From CAVWCQ01 sp963753545 (GTDB lineage Bacteria > Chloroflexota > Anaerolineae > Aggregatilineales > Aggregatilineaceae), in the NCBI GenBank assembly GCA_963753545.1, contig CAVWCQ010000009.1:62001-126000 (forward strand): a stretch of 64,000 nucleotides of DNA. Reading direction: 5' to 3'. A program made the position numbers and the translations under genes. The notes beneath the pieces are model-generated. The model had not been told where the DNA came from. It made no database searches and saw nothing but the letters and a program-made list of their open reading frames with translations. This document shows, one piece after another, positions 27,662-35,732 of the stretch (position 1 is its first letter; each line of letters begins with the position of its first letter).

Positions 27662-29094
27662 ATGCAGTCATTCGGGCACGACACCTTTATCTCTCCTTTC
27701 ACCTGGCGTTACGCCTCAGCCGAGATGCGCGGCATCTGGAGCGAACATCACCGTCGCAAGCTGTGGCGGCGCGTCTGGGTGGCGCTGGCCTCGGCCCAAT
27801 CCGAAGCCGAACTCGTGACTCCGCAGCAGCTAGACGATCTGCGCGCTCACCAGGACGATATCGACCTGCCCCGCGCCCTGGCCCACGAAGCGGAACTGCG
27901 CCACGATGTCATGTCCGAAATCCGCACCTACGCCGAGCAGTGTCCGGTTGGCGGCGGGATCATTCACCTGGGCGCGACCAGCATGGATGTCCTCGATAAT
28001 GCCGACGCCCTGCGCCTGCGTGAAGCCGCCGCCCTGATCCAGCAGCGCCTGCGCGATCTGCTGAGCGTGCTGGCGGACCAGATCGACCAGTGGGCCGCTG
28101 TGCCCACGATGGGCTTCACGCATCTTCAGCCCGCCGAACCGACAACGATTGGCTACCGTCTGGCCCAGTATGCGCAGGATTTGCTGATGGACTGGGGAGC
28201 ATTAACCGGGCTGGTCATTCGCGGCAAAGGGATCAAAGGCGCGGTGGGGACTGCCGCTTCTTACACCGCCCTGCTGGAAGAATCGCCCCTCAACCATGTT
28301 GAGCCAGCTCAACGACGTTGAGCACACTCAGCGCCGCTGATCTGGAAGCCCGCGTCATGGCCCTGCTTGGCCTGGACGCCTTCGACGCCGCGACCCAGAC
28401 CTACCCCCGCAAGCAGGATTGGATCATCGGCAGCGCCCTGGCCGGGATCGCGGGCAGCCTGTACCGCTTCGCCTTCGATCTGCGCCTGCTGCAATCGCCT
28501 CCCATCGGGGAATGGTCAGAGCCGTTTGGCAAGAAACAGGTGGGATCATCCGCCATGCCCTTCAAGCGTAACCCGATCAAGGCCGAAAATATCGACAGTC
28601 TGGGCCGCTGGGTTGCCGCGCAGATTCCGGTGCTGTGGCACAACGCCGCCCATTCCCTGTTGGAACGCACCCTGGACAACTCCGCCAACCGCCGTATCGT
28701 CCTGCCGGAGATTTTCCTGGCGCTTGATGAGATGCTCATCCAGGCGCGCGGGCTGATCGAAGGGCTGGTCATCGATCAAACCGCTGTGAGACGCAACCTG
28801 ACGATCTACGGGCCTTTTGCCGCCACCGAACGGCTGCTCATGGTGTTGGCGCGGGCGGGTGCGGATCGCCAGCAGATGCACGAACGGCTGCGCGAGCACA
28901 GTTTGCTGGCGTGGAGCGCCATCCGTGACGGCATGCCGAATCCCCTGGTAGAGTCCCTGGCAACCGATGAAACCATGCTTCGTTATCTCCCCGCCCAGGC
29001 CATCCGCGAGGCCATGTCCAGCAGCGCCTATCTGGGCAACGCGCCGGAGAAGGCACGCACGATGGCAGAAACAATTCGGACGAGTCTCGGCTGA
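27662..29094 (+). CDS. purB: adenylosuccinate lyase (frameshifted)
   Basis: Splits fumarate from SAICAR and from adenylosuccinate. It is the only purine gene here on the plus strand. Evidence: IIHLGATSMDV with a catalytic-type His/Thr/Ser region, MGFTHLQPAEPTT, and the fumarate-lyase superfamily signature GSSAMPFKRNPIKAEN after the frame break. Reading is lost near 28290-28320 (around CAACCATGTTGAGCC) and resumes as LSAADLEARVMALLGLDAF, so one or two indels lie there. Combined length about 477 residues, normal. The start at 27662 has no strong ribosome site and follows the dispersed element directly, so that element probably supplies promoter or leader. Confidence 0.88.
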
Positions 29095-29105
29095 TTGCGT
29101 ATAAT
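29075..29105 (+). promoter_or_regulatory. possible promoter for osmC-like gene
   Basis: TATAAT (29100-29105) lies 31 bases before the ATG of the OsmC-family gene, at the very end of purB. A weak TTCGGA lies 19 bases upstream. The -10 is perfect; the -35 is poor. Confidence 0.35.
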
Positions 29106-29135
29106 CTTCCTGCCAGCAAACAGGAGCAAATCGAC

Positions 29136-29639
29136 ATGAAATCGGAAGAACTGCGCGCAATCCAGGCCCCCATTAAGGAGCAGTACCGCGCCAACCCGGA
29201 AAGCGCCGTTGTCACGCTAAAGGCACAGGGGCGCATTGGGGATGGCATCACCTGCAAGGTCGAAACGGGCAAGGCGCTTGTTCAGGCCGGGCTGCATCCC
29301 GCGACAGGCGGCGACGGTCTGAGCCTCTGTTCCGGCGATCTGCTGCTCGAAGCGCTCGTCGCCTGCGCCGGAGTGACCTTATCCGCGGTTGCCACAGCCA
29401 TTGGCGTTGATCTGCGGGACGCGACGATCCGCGCGGAAGGCGATCTCGACTTTCGGGGAACACTGGCCGTGTCCAAAGAAGCGCCCGTCGGCTTCCGGGC
29501 GATTCGTCTGGCCTTCGACCTGGATACGGACGCCAGCGAGGATCAGATCGCCACGCTGATCCGCCTGACCGAACGCTACTGCGTGGTCTTGCAGACGATC
29601 CGCCAGCCGCCCGACATCAGCGTGACGGGGCACGGCTAG
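29136..29639 (+). CDS. OsmC/Ohr-family protein
   Basis: 167 residues. OsmC/Ohr proteins are cytosolic thiol peroxidases that reduce organic hydroperoxides using two cysteines. Both expected positions are present: LVACAGVTLSAVA (about residue 79) and ERYCVVLQTI (about 149). CAGGAGC precedes the ATG. The N-terminal 60 residues differ from classical OsmC, so it may belong to a YhfA-like or otherwise uncharacterised branch with another thiol substrate. Its end overlaps the convergent DUF4405-type gene by 23 bases. Confidence 0.82.
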   Translation: MKSEELRAIQAPIKEQYRANPESAVVTLKAQGRIGDGITCKVETGKALVQAGLHPATGGDGLSLCSGDLLLEALVACAGVTLSAVATAIGVDLRDATIRAEGDLDFRGTLAVSKEAPVGFRAIRLAFDLDTDASEDQIATLIRLTERYCVVLQTIRQPPDISVTGHG

Positions 29640-30069
29640 CTGAAACACCGCCCAACAGATAGCGCCGCGCGCCCTGGGTAAGCCACTTCCGGTGCAGGAT
29701 GAGATGGGTGGTGGCGAAGACTGCGACCAGCAGCGCGCCCAGGTGATGCATGGGAGCCATGTGCCTCAGGGCAGGACTGCCCACCAGCGGCGAGATCATC
29801 AGCCCGCTAAATACGGTCCAAACGAAGGACAGCCCCAGCGCTGCATCCAGCCAGAACAGGCGCTGTACGCGGCCCGGTCTGGATTTGCGGTGCGCAAACA
29901 CCGTCTTGATCCACGTCCAGTGCAGAAGGAGATGGATCGCCGCGCCCCCACCCAGCGCGATCCCAATTCCCTGGTGCAGATCGATTCCTGTTGCCCCTGG
30001 CAGCAGCACCAGTATAAACAGCATGAGCAGAACCGCATCGATCCAGAAATTGGCCTTCATCTTGTTCAT
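29617..30069 (-). CDS. DUF4405-type four-helix membrane protein
   Basis: 150 residues with four hydrophobic helices (about 9-28, 32-52, 70-92 and 104-124). Conserved histidines lie in and near the helices (LHQGIG, IHLLLHWTW, MHHLGA and THLILHRKW), arranged as in DUF4405 and cytochrome b-like small membrane proteins that may bind haem. GGAG lies 9 bases before the ATG at 30069. The gene lies just downstream of a two-component operon and its promoter region carries a perfect 12-base inverted repeat like the site before the regulator gene, so it is a probable target of that system. Electron transfer or redox sensing is inferred. Confidence 0.72.
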   Translation of the reverse strand: MNKMKANFWIDAVLLMLFILVLLPGATGIDLHQGIGIALGGGAAIHLLLHWTWIKTVFAHRKSRPGRVQRLFWLDAALGLSFVWTVFSGLMISPLVGSPALRHMAPMHHLGALLVAVFATTHLILHRKWLTQGARRYLLGGVSASRAPSR

Positions 30070-30134
30070 CGTTTCTTACTCCATCCAGGCTAATGCCTAT
30101 CAGGATGGCAGCCGTGATTAAAGAAACGATGAGA
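30066..30134 (-). promoter_or_regulatory. inverted-repeat operator region of the DUF4405-type gene
   Basis: TCATCGTTTCTT (30066-30077) and AAGAAACGATGA (30121-30132) are perfect inverted repeats, 43 bases apart. The near one includes the start codon. The far one, read on the minus strand as TCTCATCGTTTCTTTAATC, matches a site before the OmpR-type regulator gene (32275-32295). Confidence 0.55.
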
Positions 30135-30151
30135 CGAGTTTAAGAATACTC

Positions 30152-31585
30152 TTATTTTGGCAGATGAACGGTGAAGGTTGTGCCCTGCCCCACCCCGCTG
30201 CTAACCATGATCTGCCCGCCGTGCACCCTTGCGATCTCCTGGGCAATCGCCAGACCCAGGCCTGTACCGCCCAGGCTTGGATCGTTCACCCCTGCGCCGC
30301 TGTTCGCCTGACCCCGCGCCCGATCCGCCTCCACGCGATAAAAGCGCTCGAACAGGTGAGGTAGATGCTCGGCAGGAATGCCCGGCCCGCTGTCGCTAAT
30401 GGCGATCTGGACCCCTGCGGCGGATTGGCATGCTTCAATCGTGATCGCGCCGCCGTCCGGCGTGTATTTGATGGCGTTATCGAGCAGGTTCAGGAACAGC
30501 CGGATCAGCAGGTCCATGCTGCCGCTGATCAACAAATCCGGCGCGATACGGCTTTGCAGGGTGATCCCCTTAGCCTCCGCCAGCGGCCTCATCTGATCTT
30601 CGACTGCGGCCAGCCACTCACCGAGATTGATTTGCTCGATCTGTCGCTGAGATTGGTTCGCGTCCAGCCGCGCCATAAACAACAGGTCACTGCTCAGGCG
30701 GATCAGGCGATCCACCTGCCCTTCCAGGCTGCGCAGCACATCGACATAATCAGTTGGAACGCGCGGCTGGCTCAGCGTGACGCCGATCTGCCCCTTCAGC
30801 GCGGTCAGCGGCGTGCGCAGTTCGTGGGCCGCATCCCCGCTGAAACGGCGCTCCCGGTCAAACCCGGCTTGCAGGCGATCCAGCATTTGGTCAAATGTTT
30901 TTGCCAGCCGCCCAACCTCATCGGTGGGACCGTCGTAGTTCAGCCGCTGGTTCAGATCACTGGCGGTGATGGCCTGCGCAGTGCGCGTGACGCTGTCGAT
31001 AGGTTTCAGGGCGCGCGACGCCAGGAATAATCCACCAAGGGCGGACAGCAGCAGCCCGATAGGGACACCCAGGCAGAAATGGCCCCGAACCATTCCCAAC
31101 AGGTGATCCTCGTCAAAGACGCGGCTGATTTGCAGCCAGCCGATCAGCGTGCCGTCGCTGTTCCGCACAGGCTGGGTATAAACTCGCCAGCTATCATTGT
31201 GCTCCCACTTTTCTTTATGAGGGTTTTCGACGGTTCCCGGTTGGTTTTCAACCGCAAACAGAGGCGCGTTCGGGATGCCGATATGCTGCAAAACCGTCTG
31301 CTGATCGGGGGTAAGCAGGGTAATGGAATAATCGTCATCCATATCAGCCAGAGCGCCGCCCTCCTGGATAGCTGGCTGGCCGTTTTCGACGCGCAGATAG
31401 GCCAGAGCGCGGTTCGATCCCAGGAGCAGCGTTCTGTCCGCTTCATTTTCCAGGTTCTCCAGCATCTGATTTTCCAGAATGCCCGCGAAGATGAACAGGA
31501 TCAGGCCAAAGGCAACCACATACCATGCCGTCAGACGCAGCCGGATCGGAACCCGCTTTTGCCACAGTTTAGGGATCGTCGTCAT
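30152..31585 (-). CDS. transmembrane sensor histidine kinase (OmpR-partner type)
   Basis: About 477 residues. TM1 (about 14-36), an extracytoplasmic sensor segment of about 135 residues, TM2 (about 170-192), a HAMP domain, HisKA with FSGDAAHELRTPLTALKG, and HATPase with NLLDNAIKYTPDGG, DSGPGIP and GGTGLGLAIAQEI. All catalytic motifs are intact. The ATG at 31585 overlaps the regulator gene by 17 bases; an earlier start at 31609 is possible but would deepen the overlap. A small Gly/Asp insertion lies between the F and G2 boxes. It forms a two-component pair with the preceding regulator; signal unknown. Confidence 0.9.
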   Translation of the reverse strand: MTTIPKLWQKRVPIRLRLTAWYVVAFGLILFIFAGILENQMLENLENEADRTLLLGSNRALAYLRVENGQPAIQEGGALADMDDDYSITLLTPDQQTVLQHIGIPNAPLFAVENQPGTVENPHKEKWEHNDSWRVYTQPVRNSDGTLIGWLQISRVFDEDHLLGMVRGHFCLGVPIGLLLSALGGLFLASRALKPIDSVTRTAQAITASDLNQRLNYDGPTDEVGRLAKTFDQMLDRLQAGFDRERRFSGDAAHELRTPLTALKGQIGVTLSQPRVPTDYVDVLRSLEGQVDRLIRLSSDLLFMARLDANQSQRQIEQINLGEWLAAVEDQMRPLAEAKGITLQSRIAPDLLISGSMDLLIRLFLNLLDNAIKYTPDGGAITIEACQSAAGVQIAISDSGPGIPAEHLPHLFERFYRVEADRARGQANSGAGVNDPSLGGTGLGLAIAQEIARVHGGQIMVSSGVGQGTTFTVHLPK

Positions 31586-32237
31586 CGTCACAAATGCGGT
31601 ATCCCACACCGCGTATCGTCTGGATTACCGGGCCGATTTTGCGCCGTAGATAGCCGATATAGACATCCACCACGTTCAACTCGTTGTAAAAGTCGAAATT
31701 CCACACGTGCTCACCGATCTGCGTGCGCGTCAACACCTGATTCGGATGCCTCATCAGGTATTCCAGCATGGAATATTCGCGCGGGCTGAGATCGATCAGA
31801 TGTCCGGCCCGGCGAACGATATGGGCCGCCGTATCGAGTTGAAGATCGCCCACGCACAGGATCGGATCGATTTGCAGCGGCGGGCGGCGCAGCAGCGCCC
31901 GGATGCGCGCCATCAGTTCGGGAAAGGCAAATGGCTTGATCAGGTAATCATCCGCCCCTGCATCCAGGCCCGCGACGCGATCATCGACGGTATCGCGCGC
32001 CGTGAGTAGCAGGGTTGGCGTCTTGATCCCACGCCCGCGCAGGTCGCGCAGCAGATCCAACCCGTTCAGCCCCGGCAGCATAATATCCAGCACCAACCCA
32101 TCGTATTCCACCGCCAGTGCATAAGCAAGGCCGTCGCGCCCATCACCAACGAGATCGACGGCATAACCCGCTTCCGTGAGTCCCTGGCGAACAAAATGGG
32201 CGATGCTGGCTTCATCTTCAACAACCAACACACGCAT
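31569..32237 (-). CDS. OmpR-family response regulator
   Basis: 222 residues. The start MRVLVVEDE at 32237 has AGGAG upstream. Receiver: acidic VEDE, phospho-acceptor Asp in LVLDIMLPG, LLLTARD and LIKPFAF. The C-terminal winged helix is of OmpR type, with LSPREYSMLEYLM, TRTQIGEHVW and VVDVYIGYLRRKI. It ends DDDDDP, an unusually acidic tail overlapping the kinase start. It probably binds the TTCTCATC-type sites before itself and before the DUF4405-type gene. Confidence 0.92.
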   Translation of the reverse strand: MRVLVVEDEASIAHFVRQGLTEAGYAVDLVGDGRDGLAYALAVEYDGLVLDIMLPGLNGLDLLRDLRGRGIKTPTLLLTARDTVDDRVAGLDAGADDYLIKPFAFPELMARIRALLRRPPLQIDPILCVGDLQLDTAAHIVRRAGHLIDLSPREYSMLEYLMRHPNQVLTRTQIGEHVWNFDFYNELNVVDVYIGYLRRKIGPVIQTIRGVGYRICDDDDDP

Positions 32238-32251
32238 AAGCGCTAACTCCT

Positions 32252-32295
32252 TTCTCATCCCAGTGTAAATCGGATTTTTAAGAAACGGATGAGAA
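32252..32295. promoter_or_regulatory. inverted-repeat operator between regulator and lipoprotein genes
   Basis: TTCTCATCC (32252-32260) and GGATGAGAA (32287-32295) are perfect 9-base inverted repeats, 26 bases apart. The far half extends into AAGAAACGGATGAGA, matching the DUF4405 promoter site. Position and match suggest autoregulation, and perhaps control of the divergent lipoprotein gene. Confidence 0.5.
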
Positions 32296-32313
32296 CCGTA
32301 CAGCAGCCGACCA

Positions 32314-32340
32314 TTGAGGGTCTGCCATTTACCCTATAAT
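32314..32340 (+). promoter_or_regulatory. possible promoter of the GerMN lipoprotein gene
   Basis: A perfect TATAAT (32335-32340) with TTGAGG 15 bases upstream, 36 bases before the GTG start. The spacing is short. Confidence 0.45.
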
Positions 32341-32375
32341 AAGCGTTATTGATCTGTCCATAGGGAGAGATAACG

Positions 32376-32966
32376 GTGCTCATACGCTTACTGCTGCTCA
32401 CGGCTCTTTTGATCTTGCCTGTCGCCTGCAATCTCACAAGTGATAGTGACGGCTCTACCGCAGTCCCGCCCAGCGCGATACCGGGCGAACAGATGCCCCT
32501 CGTCTACTATTATTTTCCGGCCCTGGCAGGCAATACCTTCCCGGCTGGGAGTGTCGTCATTGTGCCTGACGCGCTGATCCTGTCGCCAACCCTGTCGAAT
32601 ATCCCGCGCTCCGCCGATCCTGCGGCAAATGTCCAGGGTGCTCTGCAAGCCATGCTCAACGATCCGCGCAATGTGTGGACCGGCAGTGTAACGATCAGTA
32701 GCGTAACGGTCAACGCGGGGCAGGCTGTCGTGGACCTGAGCGGAGATATCTCCGGCACGGGCGACGCGGTGCTGATCGCGGCTCGCTGGCAGTTCCTGCT
32801 CACTGTGTTTGCCGAAGCATCGATCCAGTCTGCGGTGGTCACGCTCAACGGGCAGAACATCGGCGACCTGGGGATCAGCCACAGCAGTGAGGCCCGCACC
32901 ACGGACGCTTACAGCCGCGCCGAAGTCGAGAGTTTCATGGCGGAAAATGCGTTTCCCGTGCCTTAG
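32376..32966 (+). CDS. GerMN-domain lipoprotein
   Basis: 196 residues. GTG start with GGGAGAG upstream. A lipoprotein signal peptide ends in LPVAC at about residue 18, so the mature protein should be lipid-anchored outside the membrane. The rest fits a GerMN (sporulation/germination-type) domain: NVQGALQAML, then SVTISSVTVNAGQAVVDLS and ALIAARWQFLLTVFAE. In non-sporeformers such domains occur in envelope lipoproteins of unknown role, often next to two-component systems. It is divergent from the OmpR-type pair and may share its operator. Function unknown. Confidence 0.75.
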   Translation: MLIRLLLLTALLILPVACNLTSDSDGSTAVPPSAIPGEQMPLVYYYFPALAGNTFPAGSVVIVPDALILSPTLSNIPRSADPAANVQGALQAMLNDPRNVWTGSVTISSVTVNAGQAVVDLSGDISGTGDAVLIAARWQFLLTVFAEASIQSAVVTLNGQNIGDLGISHSSEARTTDAYSRAEVESFMAENAFPVP

Positions 32967-32982
32967 GGCCAAACGTGAGCAT

Positions 32983-33855
32983 TCAGATCACGCGCTGCGC
33001 CCGGCCCTGATCGAGAATGCCGAGGGCGATGACGACGTATCCGGTCATGTAGATAATGTCGCTCACGGAGGAAAACAGGTTGACGCCATCTCGCAGATCG
33101 CTCTGGTAAAGACCGTTCCAATCACCGTATGCGTAAAACAGATCCGCCAGGGTGATCATGAGGAATCCCATGAGAATGATGAGCCAGGATCGGGCAAGCT
33201 GCCCCCCGGCCATGACCATCACACTGAGCATAATGCCGAAGGCGATCACCAGATCACCAACGGGATAGAGCACAGAGATGAGACGTTCAGTTCGCGTGCT
33301 GAAATCGGGCGAGGTGATGATCGGGCCAATGACGAACACGGCGGCAAGAACCGTCACCGCCAGAAACGCACCGCCACCCCAGACCATCTCACGTCAGCTG
33401 GGTCTCACCCGCAGCGAACGGTAGCGCAGATAAAAGGCGGCAAACAGTGGAATATACCCTGACAGCCAGGCAGCATCGGCCCACGAAGGAAAAGGACTAT
33501 CGCCCTCACTGCTAAGGTCGTAATAGGCGGCGAATATCTCTGCAATGGTCCACAGCAGCAGGCCGATCCCCAGCACGCCCCAGATTGTCCACAGCACTTC
33601 ACCCTGGCTGAAGGATCGCCACAGCAGGAAACAGCCAATCATCCCGGTCAGCGCTGCCGCAATCGTGAACAGGTAATTGACCCACAGGTTGACGTCTTTT
33701 CCAAAAAAGCGATAAATCGGGTGGATATAGAGCAGAGTCATGATCAGCACAACGAAGAAGCCGGTAACCGCCGCCCGCCGCAGCAGGCGATCCTCTCGAA
33801 ATCTGGAAAACAAGGCCCGCTTTCTCCTTCCGCAGGAAAAGCCCATCCATCTCAT
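32983..33855 (-). CDS. multi-pass membrane protein interrupted by an in-frame TGA
   Basis: Two open segments, 33394-33855 and 32983-33387, lie in the same frame and are separated only by TGA, CGT and GAG codons before the next ATG. Together they encode about 290 residues with eight hydrophobic helices. The join ...RSLRVRPS-stop-REMVWGGG... reads like the middle of one protein (loop then helix). Such 8-helix domains often form the N-terminal sensor part of signalling proteins; here no output domain follows. Either a nonsense change or a base error (CGA to TGA) explains the stop; two separate small genes is the less likely option. No family recognised. Confidence 0.55.
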
Positions 33856-33900
33856 AATACGTCAGCTTGTTGTCTGCACCCCTATTTCTTGACGGAATCC

Positions 33901-34785
33901 TTATCGTTTGGGGAGGCGGCTGGCGAACAACCGCAGATGGGGAACAGCGTGTGTGGGCACTGCCAGCAGATACAGCATAAAACGGAGCCAGAAACGGGGC
34001 GATCCGTGTATATATTGCCCCGCCTGTTTGAACCGCCCAGCCAGGACATAGACGGCAGCAGCCTCGGCATGAAACTTGCGCGGCAGTGTTGTGCCCCCAT
34101 AACGGTAGACAAGCTGCTCAATTTCTTCCAGGCGCTTGATACTGCCCGTCGCCGTTTTGGCCTGAGCATGCAGCCGTTCGTAGGCCAGGGCAACAGGGAG
34201 ATAAGTCAGAGTGTGCTGTTCGGCGGCGCGAATCCAGAAATCATAATCCATCGTGTAGTGCAGTCTATCATCGAGTTCACCTACCCTGCGCCACAGATCA
34301 GCCCGCCAGAACGCGCCCGGCTGGACGATGGGATCATCCTCGTGGATGAGAATCTCGCGTGTGGTGGGACGGACATTCTTCCGCCGCCCGTACACTTTTC
34401 CCGCCTCATCAATGGCGATTACATCCCCATATAATAAGGACACGTCAGGGTGCGCCTGAAAATACGCCACCACCGTTCGAATCGCGCCAGGGGCATAAAA
34501 ATCGTCGGCATTGATCCAGGCCAGAATGTCGCCGCGCGCCAGGGCAAACCCCTTGTTGATCGCGTTCGCCTGCCCGTTATCCGGCTCGGAAATCCAGCGC
34601 ACCCGATCCCCGTAGGACTCCAGGATCGCCCGCGTCCCGTCCGTCGAGCCGCCATCGATCACGATATATTCCAGGGCGGGATAGTCCTGGCTCAAGACAC
34701 TCTGAATCGCCTGCTCGATAAAGCGGGCCTGGTTATAAGAAGGGGTAATGATCGAAACCAGGGGCTGCTGCACGGCGGCGCTCAC
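33901..34785 (-). CDS. family 2 glycosyltransferase
   Basis: About 294 residues from the GTG at 34785, which overlaps the previous stop by 4 bases. An ATG at 34836 is an alternative that would overlap more. GT-A fold motifs: ITPSYNQARFIEQAI, VIDGGSTDGT and a metal-binding INADDF in place of DxD, then VQPGAFWRA and YDFWIRAAE. It ends with a basic amphipathic helix that may bind the membrane. It is probably the last transferase of the polysaccharide operon, adding a sugar to the lipid-linked repeat unit in the cytoplasm. Donor and acceptor cannot be read from sequence. Confidence 0.85.
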   Translation of the reverse strand: MSAAVQQPLVSIITPSYNQARFIEQAIQSVLSQDYPALEYIVIDGGSTDGTRAILESYGDRVRWISEPDNGQANAINKGFALARGDILAWINADDFYAPGAIRTVVAYFQAHPDVSLLYGDVIAIDEAGKVYGRRKNVRPTTREILIHEDDPIVQPGAFWRADLWRRVGELDDRLHYTMDYDFWIRAAEQHTLTYLPVALAYERLHAQAKTATGSIKRLEEIEQLVYRYGGTTLPRKFHAEAAAVYVLAGRFKQAGQYIHGSPRFWLRFMLYLLAVPTHAVPHLRLFASRLPKR

Positions 34786-35732
34786 TTTCCGCGATGAACG
34801 ATCCGGCTCAGGCGGCGGCGTTGCAGAATCAGCCATTCGAGCCGCCCGATCAGGCAAAAGGCGAGCAGGCCGTAACTCAGCGGATCGGTGGGCGCGGTGC
34901 GGATCGCCTTAAGCAGGGTGGATCGCGCCGCTGATGGGCTGCCGATCAGGACCTGTTTGACCGCGTGCGACGCAGCAATCCGGGCGCGTTGGCGGCGGCT
35001 CAGTTGGGCAAAGGCGGGCATGGCAAAGGCGCGCTGCTGGACGAGAAGTTCGTTTTGCTGCGCCTGCAATGCCTGCGCGGTGTAAGTGCTGCCGGGGAAT
35101 CCCCAGCGGCGCGGATCGGCTGCTCCGGCTGGCATCCGGTAGACCGCCAGCGGCTCAGGCAGATAAGCAAATGGGCAGCGAGTTGCGAGCCGCAGCCACA
35201 GATCAAAATCCTCGCCCTGTTCCAGCGTTTCATCAAACCGATCACTGCCCAGGCAGGATCGCCGCGCCATGACCGAGGACACGCCGAAAAAACAGTGTTG
35301 GGCCAGTTCAGCGAAGACCATGCCAGAGGGATGTGCAACCGGGTAGCGCTGCGAAAAAAGCTCACCCTGCTCCTGGTTCAGATAGGCGTCGCTATAGACG
35401 AGACCCACCGCCGGATTCTGTTCCAGATAGATGGCGCGTCGGGTTATGCTCTCCGGCGGCAGCCAATCATCCGAATCGAGGAAAGCGATCAGGTCCCCCG
35501 ACGCGGCCCCCAGCCCGGTATTACGCGCGGCGGATCGGCCCCGGTTGTGTTGCCGGATCACCTGCACAGGCGGACCGTAGCGCGCGAGTACGGTGGACGT
35601 GTCGTCGCTGGAGCCGTCATCAATCACGATGATTTCATCGGGTAGCCGCGTCTGTGCCAGCAGGCTGTTGATCGCTTGCCCGACCAGATCGGCCCGGTTA
35701 TAAGTAGGCACAATCACGCTCACCAGCGTCAT
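34782..35732 (-). CDS. family 2 glycosyltransferase
   Basis: 316 residues, intact. It starts MTLVSVIVPTYNRADLV at 35732, overlapping the oxidoreductase gene by 4 bases. Nucleotide-sugar motifs: VIDDGSSDDTSTV, FLDSDDWLPP (DxD-type) and EDFDLWLRLA. The C-terminal 80 residues are basic and hydrophobic. One of three transferases in the operon; with the other family 2 enzyme next to it, it probably acts on consecutive sugars. Specificity unknown. Confidence 0.87.
   Translation of the reverse strand: MTLVSVIVPTYNRADLVGQAINSLLAQTRLPDEIIVIDDGSSDDTSTVLARYGPPVQVIRQHNRGRSAARNTGLGAASGDLIAFLDSDDWLPPESITRRAIYLEQNPAVGLVYSDAYLNQEQGELFSQRYPVAHPSGMVFAELAQHCFFGVSSVMARRSCLGSDRFDETLEQGEDFDLWLRLATRCPFAYLPEPLAVYRMPAGAADPRRWGFPGSTYTAQALQAQQNELLVQQRAFAMPAFAQLSRRQRARIAASHAVKQVLIGSPSAARSTLLKAIRTAPTDPLSYGLLAFCLIGRLEWLILQRRRLSRIVHRGK

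Noticed and set aside
28291..28322. Short overlapping frames at the purB break that could be two separate lyase genes
   Set aside because: Each half lacks essential parts of the lyase fold; together they give one normal-length PurB.
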